Source: Stutzerimonas kunmingensis (GTDB taxonomy: Bacteria > Pseudomonadota > Gammaproteobacteria > Pseudomonadales > Pseudomonadaceae). From it: a DNA stretch of 64,000 nt. A program made the position numbers and the translations under genes. Below are positions 26,922-36,998 of this stretch, in pieces (position 1 is the stretch's first letter; every line of letters starts with the position of its first letter). The DNA lies in NCBI RefSeq assembly GCF_900114065.1, contig NZ_FORS01000002.1, forward strand, positions 372,001 to 436,000, given 5' to 3'. The notes beneath the pieces are model-generated. The model searched no databases, was not told where the DNA came from, and saw nothing but the letters and a program-made list of their open reading frames with translations.

Positions 26922-28040
26922 ATGTCGCAACTGCTCGAACCCTGTTCGCTAAAACACCTGAAGCTGCGCAATCGCGCGGCCGTTGCGCCGATGACCCGCG
27001 TCAGCGCCGAAGCTGAGGGTGCTGCCAATGAATTGATGCGCGACTACTACGCCTCGTTCGCCAAGGGTGGCTTCGGCATGGTCATCAGCGAAGGCATCTA
27101 TACCGATACGGCCTACAGCCAGGGTTACTTCAACCAGCCGGGGCTTGCTACGGAAGCGCACCGGGACAGCTGGCGGCTGGTAGTCGACGCCGTGCACGAC
27201 GCTGGCGCCGCTTTCGTTGCCCAGCTCATGCATGGCGGCGCGCAGACCCAGGGCAACATCCATCATGCCCGGCACGTTGCGCCATCGGCGGTGCAGCCCG
27301 GCGGGTCGCAGCTGACCTTCTACGGTGGCGAAGGACCCTATGCGACGCCCGCGCAGATCAGCGAGGACGAGATTCAGGAAGCCATCGCCGGGTTTGCCCA
27401 GGCCGCGCGCCATGCCCGTGAGGCCGGCTTCGACGGTGTCGAACTGCACGGCGCGAACGGCTATCTGCTGCACGAGTTCATCAGCGCCGGGTTCAACCGG
27501 CGCGATGATCACTGGGGAGGCGATTACCTCGGTCGACTGCGGTTGCCGCTGGCCGTCATCGCTGCGGTGCGGGCAGCGGTCGGCAATGACTTCGTGGTTG
27601 GCATGCGCCTGTCGCAGAGCATGGTGAGCGACAGCCAGCTGAAATGGGAGGGTGGGGTGGACGAAGCCCGGCAGCGTTTCCGCGCACTGGCTGATGCTGG
27701 CCTTGATTATCTGCACGTTACCGAGCCGGACGTCGCTGCGCCGGCGTTTGGCGACGGGCCGAGCTTCGCTGCGATCGCAAAGGGCAGCGTATCGATCCCG
27801 GTTATCGGCAACGGCGGCATCGTCACGGGCGAGCAAGCTGAAAAGTTGTTGACTCAGGGAGACATGGACTTGGTCGCGGTCGGAAAGGCCGCGCTGGCGA
27901 ACAACGACTGGCCGCAGCGAATCGCGCAGGGACTGCCGCTCAACGAATTCGACGGCACGATGTTCGTACCCATGGCGACCATCACCAATGAACTGGCCTG
28001 GCGTAATGCCAATGGTCGGTCGGCGCTGGGTTCAAGTTGA
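26922..28040 (+). CDS. Old Yellow Enzyme family NADH:flavin oxidoreductase
   Basis: 372 residues. The FMN-dependent TIM-barrel ene-reductase fold is shown by LRNRAAVAPMTR at the N-terminus, FVAQLMHGGAQ, the substrate/FMN motif FDGVELHGANGYLLHEFIS, NRRDDHWGG, and the phosphate site VIGNGGIVTGEQAEK. Family members reduce activated alkenes or nitro compounds. ATG 26922 follows AGGAGA; a long upstream frame from 26718 runs through the exaC terminator and is not real. It is a single-gene unit between exaC and pqqA, and its link to PQQ metabolism is unknown. Confidence 0.9.
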   Translation: MSQLLEPCSLKHLKLRNRAAVAPMTRVSAEAEGAANELMRDYYASFAKGGFGMVISEGIYTDTAYSQGYFNQPGLATEAHRDSWRLVVDAVHDAGAAFVAQLMHGGAQTQGNIHHARHVAPSAVQPGGSQLTFYGGEGPYATPAQISEDEIQEAIAGFAQAARHAREAGFDGVELHGANGYLLHEFISAGFNRRDDHWGGDYLGRLRLPLAVIAAVRAAVGNDFVVGMRLSQSMVSDSQLKWEGGVDEARQRFRALADAGLDYLHVTEPDVAAPAFGDGPSFAAIAKGSVSIPVIGNGGIVTGEQAEKLLTQGDMDLVAVGKAALANNDWPQRIAQGLPLNEFDGTMFVPMATITNELAWRNANGRSALGSS

Positions 28041-28216
28041 CAGCGCACCAGGGCCGGGCGTTAGCTGGTAAACGAAACGCAGCAATGACAGCCGTCTGTC
28101 GGGCACTACCAAGGCACGGCGCTGTCTCCTTCCAAAGTACCATTCTGCTCGAGGCAGAACAGGGGGCTTAATTGGGCTGTCGGAATCTTCCGGCACCATA
28201 AAAAGAGGACCGACCT

Positions 28217-28288
28217 ATGTGGACTAAACCCGCCTTCACCGACATGCGTATTGGTTTCGAAGTCACCATGTACTTCGCAAATCGTTGA
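28217..28288 (+). CDS. pqqA: PqqA, PQQ precursor peptide
   Basis: 23 residues starting [13 protein letters not shown], with E15 and Y19 in GFEVTMYF, the Glu and Tyr that become pyrroloquinoline quinone. AAAAGAGG is the ribosome-binding site. It heads the canonical pqqABCDE-pqqH operon and is followed six bases after its stop by a stem-loop. Confidence 0.97.
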   Translation: MWTKPAFTDMRIGFEVTMYFANR

Positions 28289-28294
28289 TCGATC

Positions 28295-28324
28295 AGCCCC
28301 GGCTCCGGCCGGGGCTTCGCTTTT
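28295..28324 (+). terminator. Stem-loop between pqqA and pqqB (attenuator)
   Basis: The 9-bp stem AGCCCCGGC/GCCGGGGCT (28295-28303, 28308-28316) has a TCCG loop, with a short TTTT at 28321-28324. It is a partial terminator, expected to give more pqqA than pqqB-E transcript. Confidence 0.75.
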
Positions 28325-28335
28325 GGGGGCTGTCC

Positions 28336-29247
28336 ATGTTCATCCGTATTCTTGGTTCCGCTGCGGGCGGCGGTTTTCCGCAGTGGAACTGCAATTGCGC
28401 CAACTGCGCCGGCCTGCGCGCCGGCACGCTCAATGCGAAGGCGCGTACCCAGTCGTCGATCGCCATCAGTGATAACGGTGTCGACTGGATTCTGTGTAAT
28501 GCCTCGCCGGACATCCGCACTCAGCTGGAGTCGTTCCCGACGCTGCAGCCGGCCCGTGCGCCACGCGATACCGCCATCGGTGCCATCGTTCTGCTGGACA
28601 GCCAGATCGATCACACCACCGGCCTGCTGACGCTGCGTGAAGGTTGCCCGCATGAGGTCTGGTGCACCGAGATGGTCCATCAGGATCTGACCACCGGGTT
28701 CCCGCTGTTCAACATGCTCGAACACTGGAACGGCGGCTTGAAATGGAACTCCATCGCCCTGACCGGCAGCTTCACCATTCCCTGTTGCCCGAACCTGCAC
28801 ATCACGCCGATTCCGTTGCGCAGCTCCGCGCCGCCATATTCGCCGCACCGCAATGACCCGCATCCCGGTGACAACATCGGCCTGCTGATCGAGGACCGCA
28901 AAACCGGTGGCACGCTGTTCTATGCGCCGGGGTTGGGCAAGGTCAGCGACGAACTGCTGGAAACCATGCGCCAGGCGGATTGCCTGCTGGTCGACGGCAC
29001 TCTGTGGCGTGATGACGAAATGCTCGTGCGCGAGGTCGGCACCAAGCTCGGCAGCGAGATGGGACACCTGCAGCAGAGCGGCCCGGGGGGCATGATCGAG
29101 GTGCTCGACGGCATGCCCGCGGTTCGCAAGATCCTCATCCACATCAACAACACCAATCCGATCCTCGATGAAGATTCCGTCGAACGCGAAATCCTCGGCG
29201 AGCATGGAATCGAAGTGTCCTTCGATGGCATGAACATCGAGCTATAG
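28336..29247 (+). CDS. pqqB: PqqB, metallo-beta-lactamase-fold PQQ biosynthesis protein
   Basis: 303 residues. The diagnostic N-terminus [19 protein letters not shown] has a cysteine zinc site (CNCANC) and a beta-lactamase-fold core ([29 protein letters not shown]). PqqB is thought to hydroxylate the Glu-Tyr crosslinked intermediate. ATG 28336 gives the normal length. No counterpart exists in the second pqq-like locus. Confidence 0.97.
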   Translation: MFIRILGSAAGGGFPQWNCNCANCAGLRAGTLNAKARTQSSIAISDNGVDWILCNASPDIRTQLESFPTLQPARAPRDTAIGAIVLLDSQIDHTTGLLTLREGCPHEVWCTEMVHQDLTTGFPLFNMLEHWNGGLKWNSIALTGSFTIPCCPNLHITPIPLRSSAPPYSPHRNDPHPGDNIGLLIEDRKTGGTLFYAPGLGKVSDELLETMRQADCLLVDGTLWRDDEMLVREVGTKLGSEMGHLQQSGPGGMIEVLDGMPAVRKILIHINNTNPILDEDSVEREILGEHGIEVSFDGMNIEL

Positions 29248-29323
29248 CACCCGAATCGCGGCCTTCAGCCGCCTGGTGCTGCGATACGAACATCGGAACG
29301 ATAAGAAAAGGAAAGACACTGCC

Positions 29324-30076
29324 ATGATCCTGCCAGCCATGAGCCCCGCGGAATTCGAACAGGCGCTGCGCGCCAAGGGCGAGTACTACCATATCCATCA
29401 CCCGTTCCACCGGGCCATGTACGCCGGGCAGGCGACACGCGAGCAGATTCAGGGCTGGGTCGCCAACCGTTTCTACTATCAGGTCTGCATTCCGGTGAAG
29501 GATGCGGCGATCATGGCCAACTGCCCGGATCGCGACACCCGTCGGGAGTGGATCCAGCGCATCATCGATCACGACGGCGCGCCGGGGGAAGAGGGTGGTA
29601 TCGAAGCCTGGTTGCGACTCGCCGAATCCGTAGGTCTGGATCGCGAGCAGGTGCTGTCGCAGCAACTGGTGCTGCCCGGTGTGAGGTTCGCCGTGGATGC
29701 CTACGTCAACTTCGCCCGTCGCGCCAGCTGGCAGGAGGCCGCAAGCAGCTCGCTGACCGAGCTCTTCGCCCCGACGATCCACCAGTCGCGCCTCGATAGC
29801 TGGCCGCAGCACTATCCTTGGATCGATGCCTCCGGCTACGACTACTTCCGCAAGCGCCTGAAGGAAGCCCGACGCGATGTCGAGCACGGTCTGCGGATCA
29901 CCCTGGAGCACTACCGCACCCGCGAGGCGCAGGAGCGTATGCTGGAGATCCTGCAGTTCAAACTCGACGTGCTCTGGAGCATGCTCGACGCCATGAGCAT
30001 GGCCTACGAACTGGATCGCCCGCCGTACCACACCGTGACACGCGAGCGTATCTGGCACAAGGGCATCAGCCTGTAG
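29324..30076 (+). CDS. pqqC: PqqC, pyrroloquinoline-quinone synthase
   Basis: 250 residues. PqqC catalyses the final cofactor-free ring closure and eight-electron oxidation of AHQQ to PQQ. Conserved segments include [24 protein letters not shown] and [16 protein letters not shown] 29324 follows AAAAGGAAAG; a longer frame from 29276 has no family match. No second pqqC is present near the paralogous locus. Confidence 0.97.
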   Translation: MILPAMSPAEFEQALRAKGEYYHIHHPFHRAMYAGQATREQIQGWVANRFYYQVCIPVKDAAIMANCPDRDTRREWIQRIIDHDGAPGEEGGIEAWLRLAESVGLDREQVLSQQLVLPGVRFAVDAYVNFARRASWQEAASSSLTELFAPTIHQSRLDSWPQHYPWIDASGYDYFRKRLKEARRDVEHGLRITLEHYRTREAQERMLEILQFKLDVLWSMLDAMSMAYELDRPPYHTVTRERIWHKGISL

Positions 30077-30191
30077 GCACGCGTTCCGTGGGCAGATCCT
30101 GCCCACCCATGAGGCATTCGGCCCCTGTAGAGTGGACCGCCTGACGACCATGACCACGTGGCCAGGCAGCAACCTGCCCACTGGCGAGACA

Positions 30192-30476
30192 ATGATGATG
30201 AGCGATATTCAACTGACCCAGATTCCAGCGTTGCGCCGTGGTTTCCGCTTCCAGTGGGAGCCCGCGCAGAACTGCCATGTGCTGCTCTACCCGGAAGGCA
30301 TGATCAAGCTCAACGAGAGCGCTGCGGCGGTACTGACCGAAGTGGACGGGACGCGTAGCGTCGGTGCGATCGTTGCCGATCTGCAGGCTCGCTTTCCCGA
30401 GGCCGAAGGGATTCAAGAAGATATCGTTGCGTTCCTGGAGGTTGCCGTTGAACGGTTCTGGATCGAGCTTCGCTAA
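30192..30476 (+). CDS. pqqD: PqqD, PqqA-binding chaperone
   Basis: 94 residues from the first of three consecutive ATG codons (30192, 30195, 30198). Conserved regions are [31 protein letters not shown] and [14 protein letters not shown]. It presents PqqA to PqqE. It overlaps pqqE by 29 bp. The true start among the three ATGs is uncertain but changes only two residues. Confidence 0.95.
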   Translation: MMMSDIQLTQIPALRRGFRFQWEPAQNCHVLLYPEGMIKLNESAAAVLTEVDGTRSVGAIVADLQARFPEAEGIQEDIVAFLEVAVERFWIELR

Positions 30477-31602
30477 ACCCGGCTACGAGCCCGGCCCGCC
30501 GCTCTGGCTGCTGGCGGAGCTGACCTATCGTTGCCCGTTGCAGTGCCCGTACTGCTCCAATCCGCTGGACTTCGCCCGTAGTCATGAAGAACTGAGCACC
30601 GCCGAGTGGATCGAGGTGTTCCGCCAGGCACGCGAGATGGGCGCGGCCCAGCTGGGTTTTTCCGGCGGCGAACCATTGGTGCGCCAGGACCTGGCCGAGC
30701 TGATCGAGGCGGCACGGGGACTCGGCTATTACACCAACCTGATCACATCCGGCATCGGCCTCACCGAAGAGAAGATCGCCAGCTTCGCCGAGGCCGGCCT
30801 GGACCATATCCAGATCAGTTTCCAGGCTGCCGACGAGGAAGTGAACAACCTGCTCGCCGGCTCGAAGAAGGCCTTTGCTCACAAACTGGAAATGGCCAGA
30901 GCGGTGAAGAAGCACGGCTACCCGATGGTGCTCAACTTCGTCACCCACCGGCACAACATCGACAACATCGACCAGATCATTCGGCTGTGCATCGAGCTCG
31001 AAGCCGATTTTGTCGAACTCGCCACCTGCCAGTTCTACGGCTGGGCGGAACTGAACCGTGCCGGGTTGCTGCCGAGCAAGGAACAGCTGGTACGTGCCGA
31101 GCGCATCACCAACGAGTGGCGCGACAAGCTCGCCGCCCAAAACCATCCGTGCAAGCTGATCTTCGTGACGCCCGATTACTACGAAGAACGCCCGAAGGCC
31201 TGCATGAACGGCTGGGGCAACCTGTTTCTCGATATCACGCCGGACGGCACGGCGTTGCCTTGTCACAGTGCGCGCCAACTGCCTGTTGAATTCCCCAACG
31301 TACGTGAGCACAGCATCGAGCACATCTGGCGACACTCCTTCGGCTTCAACAAGTTCCGCGGCTACGACTGGATGCCCGAACCCTGCCGCAGTTGCGACGA
31401 GAAGGAACGCGACTTCGGCGGCTGCCGTTGCCAGGCCTTCATGCTCACCGGCGATGCCGCCAATGCCGATCCCGTGTGCAGCAAATCGGCGCACCACGGC
31501 AAGATACTTGCGGCTCGCGATCAGGCAGACCACGGCGCGCTGGGGCTCGATCAGCTGCAGCATCGTAACGAGAAGGCTTCCAAGCTCATCCTCAAGGTAT
31601 GA
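30448..31602 (+). CDS. pqqE: PqqE, radical SAM PqqA cyclase
   Basis: 384 residues. The radical SAM motif C29-x3-C33-x2-C36 ([14 protein letters not shown]), [11 protein letters not shown], and a SPASM tail with [19 protein letters not shown] and DPVCSKS are present. I chose TTG 30448 because GGAGG lies six bases upstream and the length becomes normal; the frame has no ATG between 30364 and the first motif. It overlaps pqqD and ends in an ATGA overlap with the peptidase gene. Confidence 0.95.
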   Translation: MNGSGSSFAKPGYEPGPPLWLLAELTYRCPLQCPYCSNPLDFARSHEELSTAEWIEVFRQAREMGAAQLGFSGGEPLVRQDLAELIEAARGLGYYTNLITSGIGLTEEKIASFAEAGLDHIQISFQAADEEVNNLLAGSKKAFAHKLEMARAVKKHGYPMVLNFVTHRHNIDNIDQIIRLCIELEADFVELATCQFYGWAELNRAGLLPSKEQLVRAERITNEWRDKLAAQNHPCKLIFVTPDYYEERPKACMNGWGNLFLDITPDGTALPCHSARQLPVEFPNVREHSIEHIWRHSFGFNKFRGYDWMPEPCRSCDEKERDFGGCRCQAFMLTGDAANADPVCSKSAHHGKILAARDQADHGALGLDQLQHRNEKASKLILKV

Positions 31603-33536
31603 AATCGCCCCGCAACGATTCGTCAATGCTTCATCCATCCGCCGCGGTGCTGCCCTATGGCTTCTGGCCCAGCGCCTGGAGCGCCGAGGCCGCCGCGGCC
31701 GCCAGCCAGGACTATGCCGAGCTGCGGGCCGGTCACGGGGGGCTGTTCTGGGTCGAGTACGACCCCGTTCAAGGGCGCTGCACGCTGTGGTTCTGGCAGG
31801 CCGGCAGCGCACGCTGCCTGACCCCGGACGGCTTCTCGGTACGCAGTCGCGTCTATGAATACGGCGGCGGCGCGTTCTGTCTGACCGGTCAGGGCATCGC
31901 CTTCGTCAACGAGGCAGATCAGCAGATCTACTTGCAGCTGACCGATGACGCCGAGACCGCGCCGCCAATCGCGCTGACCGCGGCGCCTGAACGCCGTTAT
32001 GGCGATCTGCAACATGATCCCGTCAGTGATGCGATTCTGGCGCTGGAGGAATCCCGTGAGACCGTTGGCGTCGTGCATCGTCTGGTGAGTATCTCCATGG
32101 TCGATGGTGCGCGTCGCGTTGTTGTGGAGGGCGCCGACTTCTATGCCGCTGCGATGCTCAGTCCGGACGGTGCACGGCTGGCTTGGATCGAATGGGATCG
32201 TCCCGAGCAGCCCTGGACTTCGTCGCGCCTGTGCGCAGCTGAACGCCTGCCTAACGAGCGTTGGGGCAACAGGCAATGCCTGGCAGGCGCGGATGGAGGC
32301 GAGTCCTTGCAACAGCCACGCTTCGCCTCCGACGGACGGCTGTTCTGCCTCAGCGATCGTCTGGGTTTCTGGCAGCCTTTCTATGAGGCAGACGGCCAGC
32401 TGCGTCGGTATTCGCTGACGGCATGCGGAGAGGCGGACGAGGCGCAGGACTTCGACTGCGCACCGGCGCCCTGGCAGCTGGGCACCACCAGCTACCTGCC
32501 ACTGGCTGGTGGCGGCCTGTTGTTGACGCATATGGTCGATGGTTATGGCTGGCTGTTCGAGCACGCTGCCGATGGCAGCCGGCGACAACTGGCAGCGGAT
32601 TTCACCCGTTGCCGCCAATTGGCCGCCAGCCAGACCCACGTATTCTGTATCGCTGGCGCTCCGGAACGAGCGCCAGCGGTACTTGCCATCGAAAGGGCCA
32701 GTGGAGCGGTGCAGATTCTCGCCGGCGGAGTGCAGCCGCTGTCGGCCAGTCATTTGTCGCGCCCGCAGTCCATGCGCTTTCCGACCGGCGATGGCGAGGT
32801 CGCACATGCTTTCTTTTACTCACCCGCCAATGCGAACTGCCGCGGCGAGCCGGGGGCCTTGCCACCGCTGGTGGTATTCGCCCATGGCGGGCCGACTTCG
32901 GCGAGCTATCCGGTATTCGATCCACGCATTCAGTACTGGACCCAACGCGGCTTCGCCGTGGTCGACGTGAACTATCGCGGCAGCAGCGGCTTCGGGCGGG
33001 TCTATCGACAGCGATTGCGCGAGCAGTGGGGGATTGTCGACGTGGAAGATACCTGCCAGGCCGCACTAGCACTGGTGGAACAGGGCGCGGTCGATCCGCA
33101 GCGCTTGTTCATCCGTGGCTCCAGTGCCGGTGGCTTCACGGCCTTGAGTGCGCTGGCTGCGACAGCGCTGTTTCGCGGCGGCGCCAGTCTGTACGGCGTT
33201 AGCGATCCGCTGGCACTGCGGCGGGTAACGCACAAGTTCGAAGGCGATTACCTCGACTGGCTGATTGGCGATCCGCAGCAGGTGCCGGAGCGCTTTCGGG
33301 AGCGCGCCCCTCTGCACAATGCCGACCGAATCGGTGCGTCGGTCATCTTCCTGCAGGGCGGGCAGGACGCGGTGGTGCTACCTGAGCAGACCGAATCGAT
33401 GGTCGCGGCCTTGCGTGATCGTGGCATCGAGGTGGAGTACCGCCTGTACCCCGATGAGCGCCACGGGTTTCGACAGGCAGCCAACCTTGCGGATGCGCTG
33501 CAAGGGGAATTGCGCTTCTACCAACAGCTGCTCTGA
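31599..33536 (+). CDS. pqqH: PqqH, prolyl-oligopeptidase-family (S9) peptidase
   Basis: 645 residues: an N-terminal beta-propeller (about 1-380) and a C-terminal alpha/beta-hydrolase with the nucleophile Ser in [10 protein letters not shown], Asp in QGGQDAVV and His in DERHGFR. It corresponds to the peptidase that follows pqqE in P. aeruginosa and probably helps trim the PqqA precursor or its fragments. The start ATG overlaps the pqqE stop codon, so translation is coupled. No peptidase occurs in the second pqq-like locus. Confidence 0.9.
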   Translation: MKSPRNDSSMLHPSAAVLPYGFWPSAWSAEAAAAASQDYAELRAGHGGLFWVEYDPVQGRCTLWFWQAGSARCLTPDGFSVRSRVYEYGGGAFCLTGQGIAFVNEADQQIYLQLTDDAETAPPIALTAAPERRYGDLQHDPVSDAILALEESRETVGVVHRLVSISMVDGARRVVVEGADFYAAAMLSPDGARLAWIEWDRPEQPWTSSRLCAAERLPNERWGNRQCLAGADGGESLQQPRFASDGRLFCLSDRLGFWQPFYEADGQLRRYSLTACGEADEAQDFDCAPAPWQLGTTSYLPLAGGGLLLTHMVDGYGWLFEHAADGSRRQLAADFTRCRQLAASQTHVFCIAGAPERAPAVLAIERASGAVQILAGGVQPLSASHLSRPQSMRFPTGDGEVAHAFFYSPANANCRGEPGALPPLVVFAHGGPTSASYPVFDPRIQYWTQRGFAVVDVNYRGSSGFGRVYRQRLREQWGIVDVEDTCQAALALVEQGAVDPQRLFIRGSSAGGFTALSALAATALFRGGASLYGVSDPLALRRVTHKFEGDYLDWLIGDPQQVPERFRERAPLHNADRIGASVIFLQGGQDAVVLPEQTESMVAALRDRGIEVEYRLYPDERHGFRQAANLADALQGELRFYQQLL

Positions 33537-33645
33537 AGCGTTTCGCCGGACGGGTGGCGCGGCCAGCCATTTGATGCATTGCTTTACCTGATCAATGCAG
33601 TAGGCTTGCACCCGTTAGTTACAAAAAATAAAAAAGGCCGTAGTC

Positions 33646-34809
33646 ATGAGCCCGAATATCAGCCTCCAGCGCAAGTTCGTCTCTCCAGAAATCATCTTCG
33701 GTGCCGGCTGTCGCCACAGTGTCGGCACCTGTGCGGCCAACTTCGGCGCGCGAAAGGTGCTGGTGGTATCCGACCCCGGCGTCGTGAAGGCAGGCTGGGT
33801 GGCTGACGTGCAGGCCAGTCTCGACCGGCAGAACATCGAACATTGCTTGTTCACCGGCGTTTCGCCCAATCCCCGTTGCGAAGAGGTGATGCTCGGCGCC
33901 GAGCTGTATCGCAGCGAAGGCTGCAACGTGATCGTCGCGGTAGGCGGTGGCAGCCCAATGGACTGCGCGAAGGGTATCGGCATCGTCGCGGCGCATGGGC
34001 GCCATATCTATGAATTCGAAGGGGTGGATACGCTGCGCGTGCCCAGCCCACCGCTGATCCTGATTCCTACGACTGCCGGGACCTCGGCGGATGTTTCGCA
34101 GTTCGTGATCATTTCCAACCAGGAAGAGCGGATGAAGTTCTCCATCGTCAGCAAGGCGGCAGTGCCGGACGTCTCGTTGATCGATCCAGAAACCACGCTG
34201 AGCATGGACCCGTTTCTTTCGGCCTGTACCGGTATTGATGCGCTGGTGCACGCGATCGAGGCATTCGTGTCGACTGGTCATGGGCCACTGACCGACCCGC
34301 ACGCGCTGGAAGCCATGCGACTGATCAACGGCAATCTTGCGCAAATGATCGCCAATCCGGCGGATATCGCGCTGCGCGAGCAGATCATGCTCGGCAGCAT
34401 GCAGGCCGGGCTGGCCTTCTCCAACGCGATCCTCGGTGCGGTGCATGCCATGTCCCACAGCCTCGGCGGCTATCTCGATCTGCCCCATGGCGTTTGCAAC
34501 GCCGTGCTGGTCGAACATGTCGTCGCATTCAATTACGACGCCTCGCCGGACCGCTACCGCAAGGTCGCTGAAACGTTGGGCATCGATTCGCGCGGGCTGA
34601 ATCACCGTCAGGTTCGCGAGCGCTTGGTGCAGCATCTGATTGATCTCAAGCAGCAGATCGGCTTCCGCGAAACGCTCAGCCTGCACGGGGTGAACCTTTC
34701 CGATATTCCGTTCCTGTCGCAACATGCGATGCAGGACCCCTGCATCCTGACCAATCCACGCTCGTCGACGCAGCGGGACGTCGAGGTCGTCTATGCCGAA
34801 GCCCTCTGA
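33646..34809 (+). CDS. ercA: ErcA, iron-containing alcohol dehydrogenase-type regulator/enzyme
   Basis: 387 residues of the group III iron-dependent alcohol dehydrogenase family. The NAD site GGGSPMDCAKGI and the metal-binding stretch with HAIEAF, HAMSHSLGG and LPHGVCNAV are present. In P. aeruginosa ercA belongs to the regulon that controls ethanol oxidation through PQQ enzymes. Its last 17 bp overlap the start of ercS, so the two are probably co-expressed. Confidence 0.9.
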   Translation: MSPNISLQRKFVSPEIIFGAGCRHSVGTCAANFGARKVLVVSDPGVVKAGWVADVQASLDRQNIEHCLFTGVSPNPRCEEVMLGAELYRSEGCNVIVAVGGGSPMDCAKGIGIVAAHGRHIYEFEGVDTLRVPSPPLILIPTTAGTSADVSQFVIISNQEERMKFSIVSKAAVPDVSLIDPETTLSMDPFLSACTGIDALVHAIEAFVSTGHGPLTDPHALEAMRLINGNLAQMIANPADIALREQIMLGSMQAGLAFSNAILGAVHAMSHSLGGYLDLPHGVCNAVLVEHVVAFNYDASPDRYRKVAETLGIDSRGLNHRQVRERLVQHLIDLKQQIGFRETLSLHGVNLSDIPFLSQHAMQDPCILTNPRSSTQRDVEVVYAEAL

Positions 34810-36511
34810 TGACCAGCATCAGGCCCTGGCGCAACTGCTCGGCTTCGGCAGCCATTCCGCACGCAAGAGTCATTACCCTGAACTGGTGGCGCGCCTGGAA
34901 GAGCTGGAAGGGGAGCGCAATCGCTACAAATGGCTGTTCGAGCACGCCGTGCACGGCATCTTCCAGGCCAGCATCCACGAAGGTATTCGTGCCGCCAACC
35001 CCGCCTTGGCGCGCATGCTCAATTACGACACCCCGGAAGAGGCGCTGTGGGCGCTGACCGATCTGTCCCATCATCTATTCATCGGCGGTGAGGAGGAGCT
35101 GCGGCAGATCCGCCATATCCTGAGCCAGCAGCATGGTTTGTTCGGCTACGAGACGCGCCTGCGCCGCAAGGATGGCAGCGCCATCTACGTGATCATGAAC
35201 CTGCTGCTCAAGCCGGACGAAGACGGCCTGGTGGAAGGCTTCGTCGCCGACGTGACCGAGCGCAAGCTGGCGCAGTTGCGTCTGCTGCAGCTCAACGAAG
35301 AGCTTGAGCAGCGCGTCGCCGAGCGCACCAGTGAACTGCGTGAAGCCCGCGATGCGGCGGAAGCCGCCAATCTGAGCAAGGATAAGTACCTCGCCGCAGC
35401 CAGCCACGACCTGCTGCAGCCGCTCAACGCCGCGCGCCTGCTGATCTCGACCTTGCGTGAACGCCAATTGCCGCAGAACGAGCTGCATCTGGTTGAGCGG
35501 GCCCACCAGGCCCTGGAAGGCGCCGAAGACCTACTGACCGATCTGCTCGATATCTCCAAGCTCGATCAGGCCGCGATTGAACCGGACATCGATATCTACT
35601 CGCTGGACGATGTCCTGCTGCCGCTGGTGTCGGAGTTCCAGTCGGTCGCTGCTGCCGCGGGGTTGCAGTTGAAGCACTACATCCCGCGAGTCGCCATCAA
35701 GACCGATTTCCGCCTGCTGACGCGAATCCTACGAAATTTCCTCAGCAATGCCTGCCGTTATACCGATCAGGGCTCTGTACTGGTGGGTGCGCGCACGCGC
35801 GCCGGGGCGCTGCGTATTGAGGTCTGGGACACCGGTCGGGGCATTCCTGAGGAGGAGCTGGGTTCGATCTTTCTCGAATTCAATCAGCTCGGGATCGGCC
35901 GATCCGCGAAACGCAGTGGGGTAGGGCTGGGGCTGGCCATCGTCGACCGTATCGCCAGCATGCTCGGCTACCAGGTGCTGGTGCGCTCGAAACCGGGACG
36001 TGGTTCGGTGTTCAGTATCGACGTACCGCTGGCCGAAGCGATGCCCCGCGAGCGGGTTGCGGCTCCGACGGTCGTGCCGCAGCTGGGCGATCCACTGCCC
36101 GGGCGGCGCCTGCTGGTGATCGACAACGAGGAGAGCATCCTGCTGAGCATGGCTGCCTTGCTCGAACAGTGGGGCTGCACGGTGGTGACTGCCACCGATG
36201 AGCAAAGCGCAATGACGGCGCTGGATGGAGTCGCGCCGGACGCGATCCTCGCCGATTACCATCTGGATCGCGGTCTGACCGGCTGGGACGTCGTGCTCGC
36301 GGTGCGAGGACGCTTCGCACAGGCGCTGCCGGCGGTGATGATCACCGCCGATCGCAGTGACCAATGCCGCCAGCAACTGCAGGGCTGCGGCGTGCCTGTG
36401 CTGAACAAGCCAGTCAAGCCCGGCAAGATGCGTTCGGTGCTCAGCCATCTGCTCGCCGGCAATGGCAATGGCAATGGCAATGGCAATGGCGGCGGACAGG
36501 ATTCGGGCTGA
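34793..36511 (+). CDS. ercS: ErcS, hybrid sensor histidine kinase of the ethanol-oxidation control network
   Basis: 572 residues without membrane segments, so a cytoplasmic sensor. Order: PAS domain (~40-155), short coiled coil, HisKA dimerisation domain with the phospho-His in AASHDLLQPLNAA (~204), HATPase domain with N box RILRNFLSNACRYT and G boxes VWDTGRGIP and GVGLGLAIV, then a receiver domain with the phospho-Asp region DAILADYHLD, MITAD and the conserved Lys in LNKPVKPGKM. It ends in a low-complexity Gly-Asn tail encoded by a GGCAAT repeat. Linked to ercA, as in P. aeruginosa. Confidence 0.9.
   Translation: MPKPSDDQHQALAQLLGFGSHSARKSHYPELVARLEELEGERNRYKWLFEHAVHGIFQASIHEGIRAANPALARMLNYDTPEEALWALTDLSHHLFIGGEEELRQIRHILSQQHGLFGYETRLRRKDGSAIYVIMNLLLKPDEDGLVEGFVADVTERKLAQLRLLQLNEELEQRVAERTSELREARDAAEAANLSKDKYLAAASHDLLQPLNAARLLISTLRERQLPQNELHLVERAHQALEGAEDLLTDLLDISKLDQAAIEPDIDIYSLDDVLLPLVSEFQSVAAAAGLQLKHYIPRVAIKTDFRLLTRILRNFLSNACRYTDQGSVLVGARTRAGALRIEVWDTGRGIPEEELGSIFLEFNQLGIGRSAKRSGVGLGLAIVDRIASMLGYQVLVRSKPGRGSVFSIDVPLAEAMPRERVAAPTVVPQLGDPLPGRRLLVIDNEESILLSMAALLEQWGCTVVTATDEQSAMTALDGVAPDAILADYHLDRGLTGWDVVLAVRGRFAQALPAVMITADRSDQCRQQLQGCGVPVLNKPVKPGKMRSVLSHLLAGNGNGNGNGNGGGQDSG
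36458..36490 (+). repeat. GGCAAT hexanucleotide tandem repeat in the 3' end of ercS
   Basis: Five copies of GGCAAT plus a final GGC encode an alternating Gly-Asn tail. Because the unit is six bases, copy-number changes keep the reading frame and alter only tail length. Confidence 0.9.
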
Positions 36512-36562
36512 CACGATCTGGATCAAGTTTTAGCGGGCGCCGGCTCGGCTAGACTCCTCGCC

Positions 36563-36907
36563 ATGAAAGCCCATCTGCGTCTGCTACTCGTCCTGTTGAT
36601 CAGCCTCGCGCTCCCCGTGAGCAGCATGGCTGCGCTCGAACAGAGCGCAGAACCGTGCCAGATGCAAAGCGACATGGAGAGCTCCGGGCATCTCGCACAC
36701 CAGGCTGAAGCTCAGCACGAGGACGCGCATTCGCACGATGGCAATCCACTGTGGGAAAGCGGCCACCAGTGCAAGACCGGCAGCATGTTGCAGGCGGGCA
36801 TAGCGCAGCCGCATCTGACCGCCTCGCTGCCGCAACTCGCAGTTCATTACCCCGAGTTCTTTCCCGCCCGCTCCAACGCCGACGTCTGGCGTCCTCCGCG
36901 TTACTGA
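36563..36907 (+). CDS. Small His-rich secreted protein upstream of the Cus pump
   Basis: 114 residues. A signal peptide (MKAHLRLLLVLLISLALPVSSMA) is followed by a Met/His/Cys-rich segment (CQMQSDMESSGHLAHQAEAQ, HEDAHSHDG, GHQCK) suited to binding copper or silver in the periplasm. It lies 91 bp before the cusC-like gene and is probably co-transcribed. I do not recognise a named family; similar small proteins precede czc/cus operons. It may be a metal sensor or buffer. Confidence 0.75.
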   Translation: MKAHLRLLLVLLISLALPVSSMAALEQSAEPCQMQSDMESSGHLAHQAEAQHEDAHSHDGNPLWESGHQCKTGSMLQAGIAQPHLTASLPQLAVHYPEFFPARSNADVWRPPRY

Positions 36908-36998
36908 TTCCATCGCTGACCTGACTCGCCCCACGCTCATGCGTTGAGGCGCTGTAGGCATGCCGTTGCGGTATGCAGGAAACCGAGGAATCCAATCC

